In this document: in pieces, positions 42,685 through 51,666 of the stretch
How the letters are laid out: the number at the start of each line of letters is the position of its first letter
How positions within the stretch are numbered: the stretch's first letter is position 1
Assembly: GCA_963698085.1 (NCBI GenBank)
Contig: OY969122.1
Span: forward strand, 2,232,001 to 2,296,000
DNA length: 64,000 bases
From: VRUE01 sp963698085
Lineage (GTDB): Bacteria; Actinomycetota; Thermoleophilia; Solirubrobacterales; 70-9
Direction of reading: 5' to 3'
Program-made: the position numbers and the translations under genes
Notes under the pieces: generated by a model
What the model was told of the DNA's origin: nothing
Databases searched by the model: none
What the model saw: the letters and a program-made list of their open reading frames with translations, nothing else

Positions 42685-44221
42685 GCAGCGGCAGGACGTG
42701 CCGGTGGAACGAGGTCCATATGGACCTCGTTCCACCGGCACGTGGCTACTGCCGGCGCTGGTTTTCGTCGTCGGCGCCGCCAGCCTCGGCGCCGAGATCG
42801 CCGCAGCGCGGCTGCTGGCGCCCTACTTCGGCGCCTCGACGATCGTCTGGGCGAACACGATCGGCGTCGTCCTGGTCGCGCTCTCAGTCGGCTACTGGCT
42901 CGGCGGCCGCTACGCTGACCGCCATCCCCATCTGCGCGGCCTCTGTCTCCTCGTCTTCGCCGCCTCGGTGCTGATCGCCGCGGTCCCCTTCGCCGCCAGG
43001 CCCTTCCTCGGCTTCTCCGTCGACGCCTTCGACACGGTCTCGGTCGGTGGCTTTGCCGGCTCGCTGTTCGGGGTGCTGGTGCTGGTCGCGGTACCGGTCA
43101 CCCTGCTTGGCGCCGCCTCGCCGTGGGCCGTCCGCCTGGCGGTCCAAGACCGCGAGCACTCGGGTGAGGTGGTGGGAAGGCTCTACGCGATCTCGACCGC
43201 CGGCTCCCTGTGCGGGACGATGTTCGCCGCCCTGCTGCTGATCCCGCTGCTGGGGACGCAGCGCACCTTCCTCGTCTTCGCCACCGCCCTGGCTCTGGTC
43301 TCCGCCATCGGCCTCGGCTGGCGCTTTGCGGCACTACCGGCGGTCCTGGCCCTGGCGATCGCGGCGCCCGTGGGGACGATCAAAGCGGCCGACACCGGCA
43401 CCGTGCTCTTTGAGGCGGAGACGACCCACCAGTACGCGCGCGTGGTCGAACGGCCCGACGGCTCGCGGGTGCTGGAGCTGAACGAGGGCCAGGCGGTCCA
43501 CTCGCTCTACCGGCCGGGGACCTACCTGACCGGTGACTACTGGGATGGGCACCTCTACCTGCCGTTCGCGGCGCGGCCGGCGCCGCCACGGCGGATCGCG
43601 ATCCTCGGCAACGCCGGCGGCACCGTGGCCCGCGCCTTCGGCCACTTTTTCCCCCGCACCGCGGTCGACGCGGTCGAGATCGACGGTGAGCTGACCGAGC
43701 TCGGCCGCCGCTACCTCGACCTGCGCAACCCGCGCATGCAGACCTTCGCCGAGGACGCCCGCCCTTGGTTGGAGCGCTCGGCGGGCGACTACGACGCGAT
43801 CATGGTCGACGCCTACCGCCAGCCCTACATCCCCTTCTACCTCACCACCCGCGAGTTTTTCGAGCTGACCCGCGAACGCCTCGCCCCGGGCGGTGTCGTG
43901 ATCGTCAACGTCGGCCACCCCGAGGGCAGCGAGGAGCTCGAGCAGGTGCTGGGACGGACGATGGCCTCCGCCTTCCCACATGTCCTCCGCGACCCGATAG
44001 AGCCGACCAACACGTTGCTGGTGGCGGCGGAGGGGCCGCTATCACCGGCGCGCCTGCGGCGCGCCGCCCCTGCCCTGCCGTTACTACTGCGAGCCCCAGC
44101 CCGCGAAGCAGCCTCACGGCTCGCCGCTCATCTCCCCGGCGGCGAGGTTTACACCGACGACCGCGCCCCAGTCGAGTGGCTAGTCGATTCCTCCCTGCTG
44201 GAATACGCCAATGGCGACTAG
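42659..44221 (+). CDS. Spermidine synthase-like protein with MFS-type membrane domain
   Basis: A 520-aa fusion. Residues 28-240 hold about seven spans (GAASLGAEIAAARLLAPYFG, VGYWLGGRYADRHPHLRGLC). The C-terminal part is a polyamine-aminopropyltransferase-like Rossmann domain: RIAILGNAGGTVARAFGHFF, DAVEIDGELTELGRRYLDL (Asp/Glu of the SAM-derived ligand), and ARPWLERSAGDYDAIMVDAY; the aminopropyl-binding Asp region YDAIMVDAYRQPYIP is partly kept. Many fused MFS/spermidine synthases have an unknown reaction. ATG 42659 lies inside ctaG; GTG 42698 and GTG 42704 are alternative starts, and all three fall before or inside a perfect palindrome. Confidence 0.85.
   Translation: MSASPTASEQRQDVPVERGPYGPRSTGTWLLPALVFVVGAASLGAEIAAARLLAPYFGASTIVWANTIGVVLVALSVGYWLGGRYADRHPHLRGLCLLVFAASVLIAAVPFAARPFLGFSVDAFDTVSVGGFAGSLFGVLVLVAVPVTLLGAASPWAVRLAVQDREHSGEVVGRLYAISTAGSLCGTMFAALLLIPLLGTQRTFLVFATALALVSAIGLGWRFAALPAVLALAIAAPVGTIKAADTGTVLFEAETTHQYARVVERPDGSRVLELNEGQAVHSLYRPGTYLTGDYWDGHLYLPFAARPAPPRRIAILGNAGGTVARAFGHFFPRTAVDAVEIDGELTELGRRYLDLRNPRMQTFAEDARPWLERSAGDYDAIMVDAYRQPYIPFYLTTREFFELTRERLAPGGVVIVNVGHPEGSEELEQVLGRTMASAFPHVLRDPIEPTNTLLVAAEGPLSPARLRRAAPALPLLLRAPAREAASRLAAHLPGGEVYTDDRAPVEWLVDSSLLEYANGD
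42696..42743. repeat. Perfect 48-bp palindrome in the 5' end of the spermidine synthase-like gene
   Basis: Bases 42696-42719 and 42720-42743 are exact reverse complements with no loop; the centre is CCATATGG. It starts 12 nt after the ctaG stop. All in-frame starts of the downstream gene lie before or inside it, so the mRNA can fold over its own start region. It could be the ctaG terminator, an operator, a translation switch, or an assembly artefact. Confidence 0.85.
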
Positions 44222-44324
44222 AGCAAGGGCGTGGTTGGTAACCGGGCCGCTTGGCCGTGGGCTGGCCTTCGCGATCGACTTCGCGGTGGCGGTGCGGCGC
44301 GGGCTGCTGCGCCGCGCGCGATAG
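44211..44324 (+). CDS. 37-residue basic amphipathic protein
   Basis: ATG 44211 overlaps the end of the spermidine synthase-like gene by 11 nt and the ORF ends 14 nt before tig. The product starts MATRARAWLVTGPLGRGLAF, followed by AIDFAVAVRRGLLRRAR: one moderately hydrophobic helix with Arg-rich ends. Similar very short proteins (WLVTGPLG... motif) occur in actinobacteria, as far as I recall. Coupled translation is likely; function unknown. Confidence 0.5.
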   Translation: MATRARAWLVTGPLGRGLAFAIDFAVAVRRGLLRRAR

Positions 44325-44337
44325 GGTCCCGCGCTCG

Positions 44338-45726
44338 ATGCAGCCCACCGTCTCAGAGCTTCCCGGCTCTCGCGTCAGCGTCGAGGTCGAGGTCCCGGCA
44401 GCCGACGTCGATCGCGCGGTCAGCCGGGCCGCCCGCGCCCTGGCGCGGGAGATGCGGATGCCCGGCTTCCGCAAGGGCAAGGCGCCGGCATCGCTGGTGA
44501 TCCAGCGGGTCGGTTTCGCCGCCGTGCTCGAGGAGGCGATTCGCGAGGCGCTGCCCGAGTGGTACGAACGCGCCCTGCTCGGTTCCGGTATCGCGCCCGT
44601 CGGCGACCCCAAAGTCGAGGTCGTCTCGACTCCGGAGGCCGAGGGTGAGCCGCTCGCCTTCAAGTTCGAGATCGGCGTCCGGCCCGAGGCCGAGCTCGGC
44701 GATTACAAGGGCCTCGAGGTGGGCAAAGCCGAGCCCGAGCCGCCGGCTGAAATGGTCGACCGTGAGATCGAGCGGCTCCGCGAGGGTTTCACCAAACTGG
44801 AACCGGTCGATCGCGCCGCCGCCGAGGGCGACGTGCTGCTGGTCGACTTCGAGGGCCTGCTCGACGGCAAAGCGTTCGAGGGCGGCAAGGCAAGCGATTA
44901 CCTGCTCGAGCTCGGCGGCGGCCAGCTGATCGAGGGCTTTGAGGAGCAGCTCGCCAGCGCGACCGCCGGCGAGACCCGCAAGGTCGAGGTCACCTTCCCC
45001 GAGGACTACCAGGCTGAGCAGCTGGCGGGCGAAGATGCGGTCTTCACGGTTGAGGTGAAAGAGGTTCGCGAAAAGGTACTGCCCGAGCTGAACGACGACT
45101 TCGCCTCCGAGGCCTCCGAGTTCGACACGCTCGACGAGCTGCGCGACGACATCGCCAAGCGCCTCGCGGAGGCGGTCGGCCAGCGAGCCGAGCAGGACTT
45201 CCGCATCGCCGCGGTCGACGCCGCGGCCGCCGCCGCCAAGCTGGACCTGCCAGGGGAGCTCGCCACCGCCCGCGCCGGCGAGCGCTGGGAGCGGGTCGAA
45301 CGCCAGCTCGCCGGCCAGGGCATGAGCCCGGACGCCTATCTGCAGATGCAGGGCAAAACCCGCGATCAGGTAATCGAGGAGTCGGTCCCGGAGGCCGAAG
45401 CGGAGCTGAAGCGCGAGGCGGTGCTGGCGGCGATTGCCGACGCTGAGGGGATCGAGGTCTCCGAGGAGGAGATGGTCGAGGCGCTCGCCCATCCCGCCGA
45501 ACACGAGCGCACGACGCCGGAGAAGCTGCTGAAGCGCTTGCGAGAGAGTGGCCGCGACGCGATGATCCGCGACGACATCCGTTTCCGCAAGGCGATCGAC
45601 CTCGTCGCCGAGTCGGCGAAGCCGATCCCGATCGAGCAGGCCGAGGCGCGCGCGCAGATCTGGACCCCGGAGAAGGAGCGCAAAGAGGCAGGCTCGCTCT
45701 GGACTCCAGGAGACGACAACTCTTAG
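44338..45726 (+). CDS. tig: Trigger factor
   Basis: Ribosome-bound chaperone with peptidyl-prolyl isomerase activity (462 aa). N-domain begins VSELPGSRVSVEVEVPAADV and holds the ribosome-binding signature MPGFRKGKAP. The PPIase domain spans about residues 150-245 (EGDVLLVDFEGLLDG ... GGGQLIEGFEEQLASA), and the C-terminal arms follow to EKERKEAGSLWTPGDDNS. The start ATG 44338 opens the family sequence; an in-frame extension upstream is untypical. TAGGGT (44322-44327) lies 10 nt before it. First gene of the tig-clpP-clpX run, which joins folding at the ribosome with proteolysis. Confidence 0.95.
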   Translation: MQPTVSELPGSRVSVEVEVPAADVDRAVSRAARALAREMRMPGFRKGKAPASLVIQRVGFAAVLEEAIREALPEWYERALLGSGIAPVGDPKVEVVSTPEAEGEPLAFKFEIGVRPEAELGDYKGLEVGKAEPEPPAEMVDREIERLREGFTKLEPVDRAAAEGDVLLVDFEGLLDGKAFEGGKASDYLLELGGGQLIEGFEEQLASATAGETRKVEVTFPEDYQAEQLAGEDAVFTVEVKEVREKVLPELNDDFASEASEFDTLDELRDDIAKRLAEAVGQRAEQDFRIAAVDAAAAAAKLDLPGELATARAGERWERVERQLAGQGMSPDAYLQMQGKTRDQVIEESVPEAEAELKREAVLAAIADAEGIEVSEEEMVEALAHPAEHERTTPEKLLKRLRESGRDAMIRDDIRFRKAIDLVAESAKPIPIEQAEARAQIWTPEKERKEAGSLWTPGDDNS

Positions 45727-45800
45727 GCGAAGCTTGCAGCCTCGGCCGACTGAGATCCGCTCCCGGAAGTCCGCCAGCACCCTTCTATAGAGTGCCGGCC

Positions 45801-46385
45801 ATGAGTCCTTTGGTCCCGATGGTGGTCGAGCAGACCTCGCGCGGTGAGCGCTCCTTCGACATCTACTCGCGCCTGCTGAACGAGCGCATCATCTTCCTCG
45901 GCACGCAGGTGAACCAGGACATCGCGAACCTGATCGTGGCCCAGCTGCTGCACCTCGAGTCCGAGGACCCGGACAAGGACATCAGCATCTACGTCAACTC
46001 GCCCGGTGGTGACGTCTACGCCGGTCTGGCGATCTACGACACGATGCAGTTCATCAAGCCGGACGTGCAGACGATCTGCTGCGGCATCGCGATGAGCATG
46101 GGGGCACTGCTGCTTGCCGGCGGCGCGGCGGGCAAGCGGATGGCGCTGCCCAACTCGAAGATCCTCATCCACCAAGTCTCCGCTGGCTTCCAGGGCCAGG
46201 CGACCGACATCGAGATCCACGCCAAAGAGATCATCGACACCCGCCGTCGCCTCGACGAGATCATCGCCAAGCACACGAACCAGCCCTTCGAGAAGGTGAC
46301 GAACGACACCGATCGCGATTACTTCATGAGCGCGGAGGAGGCGAAGGAGTACAACATCGTTGACCGCGTCATCGAACACCACTAA
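45801..46385 (+). CDS. clpP: ATP-dependent Clp protease, proteolytic subunit
   Basis: Forms the tetradecameric serine-protease chamber that works with ClpX (194 aa). Opening MSPLVPMVVEQTSRGERSFD; NSPGGDVYAGLAIYDTM; nucleophile Ser in CGIAMSMGALLLAGG; His in KILIHQVSAGFQGQATDIEI; Asp in NDTDRDYFMSAEEAKEY. TATAGA (45786-45791) lies 9 nt before ATG 45801. GTG 45792 is in frame but would leave no room for a promoter or ribosome site. clpX is 1.2 kb downstream, with two genes between. Confidence 0.96.
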   Translation: MSPLVPMVVEQTSRGERSFDIYSRLLNERIIFLGTQVNQDIANLIVAQLLHLESEDPDKDISIYVNSPGGDVYAGLAIYDTMQFIKPDVQTICCGIAMSMGALLLAGGAAGKRMALPNSKILIHQVSAGFQGQATDIEIHAKEIIDTRRRLDEIIAKHTNQPFEKVTNDTDRDYFMSAEEAKEYNIVDRVIEHH

Positions 46386-46529
46386 AGCGCCCGCTCTCAA
46401 CCGCTGGGACCGCTACAGCTGAATCGACAGGGCTCCGCGGGCGTTTGGCGCGGATTCGGTGACTAACTCGGCCCTAAATTGACTCAGACTGCGCGCCACT
46501 TACGCGTTTGCACCTGCCACAATCCGGAC

Positions 46530-46955
46530 ATGCTCCGGAAGGGATTGTCTGCACGGCTCGAGCGCCATGTTGAGCATGGCGAGGAGTTGATGGAACTCAA
46601 CCGAACCGCGTTCGAGCGGAACCGGATTGCCTTCGAACGCAACGGGGCCGCTTTCGAGCGCAACACCCAGGCCTTCGAGCGGATGATGGCTTCATTCGAT
46701 CGCTTCGAGAAGACGACCGAGCAGCAGCAGGTCTTCATGCGCGACATGAATCGGCGCAACGAGATCGTCGTGCAGAAGATGATCGCCGACCACGAGAGGT
46801 TTATGGCGAAGCTGATGGAGCGCGATGAGGGGGCGGACCGGAAAGCGGAACAGCTAATGGCCGACTTGAAGGACCTTCGGGAGGAGTCAAGGGCACAGCG
46901 GGGCGCGCTTCTTGCGCTCATCGATCGGTTGCCGCCGCCGGCCCAGGCGGCCTGA
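46530..46955 (+). CDS. Coiled-coil protein with NxxAFER heptad repeats
   Basis: A 141-aa soluble, almost wholly helical protein. Near residues 23-51 four imperfect heptads repeat (NRTAFER, NRIAFER, NGAAFER, NTQAFER), and the rest continues as charged coiled coil (EQQQVFMRDMNRRNEIVVQK, DLREESRAQRGALLALIDRL). Such proteins usually form rods or dimerise. CACAAT (46518-46523) ends 6 nt before ATG 46530, so I prefer this start to TTG 46479. It lies in the space between clpP and clpX but shows no link to the protease. Confidence 0.7.
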   Translation: MLRKGLSARLERHVEHGEELMELNRTAFERNRIAFERNGAAFERNTQAFERMMASFDRFEKTTEQQQVFMRDMNRRNEIVVQKMIADHERFMAKLMERDEGADRKAEQLMADLKDLREESRAQRGALLALIDRLPPPAQAA

Positions 46956-46968
46956 TCGACCAAGCCGA

Positions 46969-47439
46969 CTACTCGGCCGCCGAATCGAGAAGCAGCTCGT
47001 ACTCGACCCACTCGCTGCGCTCGGCGCCGGTCGCGTCGTAGAGGCGCTGCGCGGGCTTGTTGTCAGGCGCAGTTGCCCACTCCAGGTGGTGGGCACCGCG
47101 CTTTCGGGCGACTCGCGCGCTGGCCTCGATCAGGGCCCGGCCCACGCCCCCGCCGCGCCGATCCTCGGCAACGAAGAGGTCGTTCATCAGCACCGTCTCG
47201 GCCGGGACCAGCGAGGTGAAGTGCCAGTAGAGGCAGGCGTAGCCGATCAGCTCCTCGCCGCGCCAGGCGCCGAGCAGCATCCCGTCCTCGCTGGGTGCGA
47301 TGAAGCGAGAGAAGAAAGCGCGGTTGCTTTCGTCGTCGACGTCCTCGACGTTGTAGAAATGCTGGTAGGCGGCGATCAGCGGCAGCAGCAGCTCCATTTG
47401 GGGCTGGGCGATCGGCTCGACGCGGACCTCGCTTGGCAT
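46969..47439 (-). CDS. GNAT-family N-acetyltransferase
   Basis: A 156-aa acetyl-CoA-dependent acetyltransferase. Motif D-like strand MLLGAWRGEELIGYACLYWH, motif A VLMNDLFVAEDRRGGGVGRA (the Q/RxxGxG/A loop appears as RRGGGVGRA) and motif B WATAPDNKPAQRLYDATG. The acceptor cannot be told. ATG 47439 lies 7 nt after TACGGT (complement of 47447-47452); the in-frame upstream extension is low-complexity and rejected. It is divergent to clpX. Confidence 0.88.
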   Translation of the reverse strand: MPSEVRVEPIAQPQMELLLPLIAAYQHFYNVEDVDDESNRAFFSRFIAPSEDGMLLGAWRGEELIGYACLYWHFTSLVPAETVLMNDLFVAEDRRGGGVGRALIEASARVARKRGAHHLEWATAPDNKPAQRLYDATGAERSEWVEYELLLDSAAE

Positions 47440-47546
47440 CGCCGCCACCGTAGCGCGCCGGGCGCAAGGCTTTGCCCGCGAGAAGGGACCGCCGCCGCCC
47501 CGCCGTAAACGACGGGACACCGACAGGGCCGGGTTGCATCCCCCTC

Positions 47547-47595
47547 TAAGCTTGGGACGCGACGCCGGTAGGCAACTACCGTCCCCGCAAGGAGG
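47547..47595 (+). promoter_or_regulatory. clpX promoter, leader hairpin and ribosome site
   Basis: TAAGCT (47547-47552) is the likely -10 box. In the leader, 47566-47571 and 47576-47581 form a perfect 6-bp stem closed by GCAA, a stable GNRA tetraloop, and AAGGAGG at 47589-47595 is a full Shine-Dalgarno site 11 nt before the TTG start. The hairpin stands just upstream of the ribosome site and could tune its use. Confidence 0.6.
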
Positions 47596-47606
47596 AACTT
47601 TCCGCT

Positions 47607-48902
<1,296 letters not shown>

Positions 48903-48908
48903 GGCTGT

Positions 48909-49017
48909 GGGAGGGACGGGGTGCCCCTCCCATGGAGACCGTTGCGCAGCTGATCGCAGGCGAGGGTTCTCGCGTGGTTCCTGAGCCTCCCTGGGAGGGG
49001 CACCCCGTCCCTCTCCC
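48909..49017. repeat. Inverted pair of a 23-nt palindromic repeat between clpX and valS
   Basis: Copy 1 (48909-48931) is GGGAGGG-ACGGGGTGC-CCCTCCC, itself a hairpin. Copy 2 (about 48993-49017) is the same element inverted; bases 48911-48932 and 48992-49013 are perfect 22-bp reverse complements separated by 59 nt. The same unit recurs after rpmA at 63941 with 2 changes in 23. Likely a REP-like intergenic element, here also able to stop transcription between clpX and valS. Confidence 0.75.
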
Positions 49018-49045
49018 GACCGCGGCAGCTATCTAGACTCGCCGC

Positions 49046-51607
49046 GTGGACGCTGCCCAGCGGAAAAAGCTTGAGGAGACGACCCGCTATGACTCGAGCG
49101 AGGTCGAGGGGCGGATCTTTGCTGAGTGGATTGAGGGTGGGTACTTCCACCCGAAGGCGGAGGGGGCGCCGGAGGAGAACTACTCGGTTGCTATTCCGCC
49201 GCCGAACGTGACCGGGGCGCTGCATATGGGGCATGCGCTTAATGGGTCGATGCAGGATGCGCTTGTGCGGATGAATCGAATGAAAGGGCGCAAGGCGCTC
49301 TGGACGCTTGGTACTGATCACGCCGGCATCGCCACCCAAGCCGTGGTTGAGAAAGAGCTGAAGGCGGAAGGCAAATCGCGCCAGGAGCTTGGCCGCGAGG
49401 CTTTCGTCGAGCGGGTCTGGGCCTGGAAAGAGGAGTACGGCTCGCGCATCGTCGAGCAGTACAAGCGGCTTGGCGCCTCGCTGGACTACGAGAACGAGCG
49501 CTTCACCCTCGACGAGGGCTACGTCAAGGCGGTCTACCGAGTCTTCAAGCAGCTCTACGACAAGGGCTACATCTACCGCGACAACTACATGGTCAACTGG
49601 GACCCCGGCTCGCACTCGGCGATCTCCGATCTGGAGGTCGAAAACCGCGAGGTCGAGGATACGCTCTACTCAATCGACTACCCGGTCGAGGGCGCCGATC
49701 GTGTGCTCACCGTCGCCACCGTGCGCCCGGAAACGATGCTCGCCGACACCGCCGTCGCGGTCAACCCGAACGACGAGCGCCACGCCGACCTGATCGGCAA
49801 GCACTGCATCCTGCCGCTAGTCGGGCGGCGCCTGCCGATCATCGCCGATGAGCACGTCGACCCCGAGTTTGGCACCGGCGCACTCAAGGTAACCCCCGGC
49901 CACGACATGAACGACTTTGAGATCGGCCGCCGGCACGGGCTGGAGGAGATCGGCGTGATCGGCCCCGACGGGCGGATGAGCGAGGAGGCAGGTGAGCGCT
50001 TCGCCGGCCTGACTGCGACTGAGGCTGGCGAGGCCGTCGTCGCCGCGCTGCGCGAGGAGGGGCGGTTGCGCGAGGAAGAGCCCTACGTGCACTCAGTCCC
50101 CTTTTCGGAGCGCTCCGGGGCACGGATCGAGCCGCTGATCTCGCTGCAGTGGTTCTGCCGCATGGACGAGCTCGCCGCGCCGGCGATTGAGGTGGTGGAA
50201 CGCGATGAGGTACGGATAACCCCGCCGCAGTGGAAGCGCGTCTACCTCGACTGGATGCGGGAGATCAGACCCTGGTGCATCTCGCGCCAGCTCTGGTGGG
50301 GGCACCGGATCCCGGTCTGGTACTGCGACGCCTGCGAGGAGACGATCGTTGCCGAGCAGGCACCGGAGCGCTGTGGCGCCTGCGGCGGCCCGCTGCGCCA
50401 GGAGGAGGACGTGCTCGACACCTGGTTCAGCTCGGCCCTGTGGCCCTTCGCCACCCTCGGCTGGCCCGACGACACCCCCGAGCTGCGCGCCTTCTACCCG
50501 ACCAGCTTCCTCACCACGGCGCGGGAGATCCTCTTCCTCTGGGTGGCGCGAATGATCATGACCGGGATCGAGTTCGCCGGCGACGTTCCCTTCCGCGACG
50601 TCTACGTGCACTCGGTGATCCAGGCTCGCGACGGCCGGCGGATGTCGAAGAGCCTCGGAACGGGGATCGACCCGCTCGAGGAAATCGACGAGCACGGGGC
50701 CGACGCGTTGCGCTTCGGGCTCTTGGCGATGTCCTCGACCCAGGACGTGCGCTTCTCCGACGCCAAGGTCCAGCAGGGCGCCGACCTCGCCAACAAGCTC
50801 TGGAACGCCAGCCGCCTGATCCTGCTGGGCATCGCCGAGGTAGAGGCCGGGCCACGACCCCAGACCGTCGAGGACCGTTGGCTGCTTTCTCGACTGGAGG
50901 TGACGATCGTCTCGGTCACGGCGAAGCTGGAGGAATACGACTTCGCTCACGCCGCCGCGGAGGTTTACTCGTTCTTCTGGTCGGAGCTCTGCGACTGGTA
51001 CCTGGAGATCGTCAAGCCCCGCCTCTACGAGGGAGAGGAAGAGGTATCGGCGACGCTGCTCTGGGCGCTGGAACGGACCCTGGCGCTGCTGCACCCGATC
51101 ATGCCCTTCGTCAGCGAGGAGATCTGGTTCTACCACCCCTCGCGCCGGGGACACCTCGTGGTCCACCCCTTCCCCGAGGCGGATGAGTCGCTGCTCGACC
51201 CCGAGGCAGAGGCCGAGGTACGGGCCGGGATCGAGCTGACCAGGCGGTTGCGTGCCTGGCGAGATCTGGTCGAGGCGCCAGCGGCGACCGTGCTGCCGGC
51301 CCGGGCCGAGGGCACTCGGCCGCGCGAGTTCGTCGGCCGCCTCGCCCGTTTCGAATTTGGCGAGGACGGAGGTGATCCCGTCGCCGCTGTCGGCCCGGTG
51401 AAGATCCTTGCCTCGGCTGAGATCGATGCCGAGGCGATTGCCGCTCGGCTCGAGGGCCGGCGCGAGGAGCTGCGTGCCGAGGTGGCGCGCGCCGAGGGAA
51501 AACTGGGCAACGAGAAGTTCGTCGCCCGGGCGCCGGCCGAGGTGGTCGAGGAGGAGCGCGAGAAGCTCGAGCGCTATCGCGCCGAGCTTGAGGAGCTCTC
51601 CGAATAG
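49046..51607 (+). CDS. valS: Valyl-tRNA synthetase
   Basis: Charges tRNA-Val (853 aa, class I). The HIGH signature is GALHMGHALNG near residue 55, KMSKS appears as RRMSKSLGTG near residue 535, and the CP1 editing domain lies between (TVRPETMLADTAVAVNP, GTGALKVTPGHDMNDFEIGR). A zinc-like segment YCDACEETIVAEQAPERCGA lies in the middle. The end (LRAEVARAEGKLGNEKFVAR) is the C-terminal coiled coil of ValS. TAGACT (49034-49039) ends 6 nt before GTG 49046, so the message may be leaderless. Its stop overlaps the probable folC start. Confidence 0.96.
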   Translation: MDAAQRKKLEETTRYDSSEVEGRIFAEWIEGGYFHPKAEGAPEENYSVAIPPPNVTGALHMGHALNGSMQDALVRMNRMKGRKALWTLGTDHAGIATQAVVEKELKAEGKSRQELGREAFVERVWAWKEEYGSRIVEQYKRLGASLDYENERFTLDEGYVKAVYRVFKQLYDKGYIYRDNYMVNWDPGSHSAISDLEVENREVEDTLYSIDYPVEGADRVLTVATVRPETMLADTAVAVNPNDERHADLIGKHCILPLVGRRLPIIADEHVDPEFGTGALKVTPGHDMNDFEIGRRHGLEEIGVIGPDGRMSEEAGERFAGLTATEAGEAVVAALREEGRLREEEPYVHSVPFSERSGARIEPLISLQWFCRMDELAAPAIEVVERDEVRITPPQWKRVYLDWMREIRPWCISRQLWWGHRIPVWYCDACEETIVAEQAPERCGACGGPLRQEEDVLDTWFSSALWPFATLGWPDDTPELRAFYPTSFLTTAREILFLWVARMIMTGIEFAGDVPFRDVYVHSVIQARDGRRMSKSLGTGIDPLEEIDEHGADALRFGLLAMSSTQDVRFSDAKVQQGADLANKLWNASRLILLGIAEVEAGPRPQTVEDRWLLSRLEVTIVSVTAKLEEYDFAHAAAEVYSFFWSELCDWYLEIVKPRLYEGEEEVSATLLWALERTLALLHPIMPFVSEEIWFYHPSRRGHLVVHPFPEADESLLDPEAEAEVRAGIELTRRLRAWRDLVEAPAATVLPARAEGTRPREFVGRLARFEFGEDGGDPVAAVGPVKILASAEIDAEAIAARLEGRREELRAEVARAEGKLGNEKFVARAPAEVVEEEREKLERYRAELEELSE

Positions 51608-51666
51608 AGCCTGACGATTACCTCGACTCGCTCCAGCCGATCGGCTGGAAGCTTGGCCTGGAGCGG

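Noticed and set aside
45792..45800. GTG start for clpP
   Set aside because: Adds only three untypical residues and lies directly behind the TATAGA box; ATG 45801 fits the family start.
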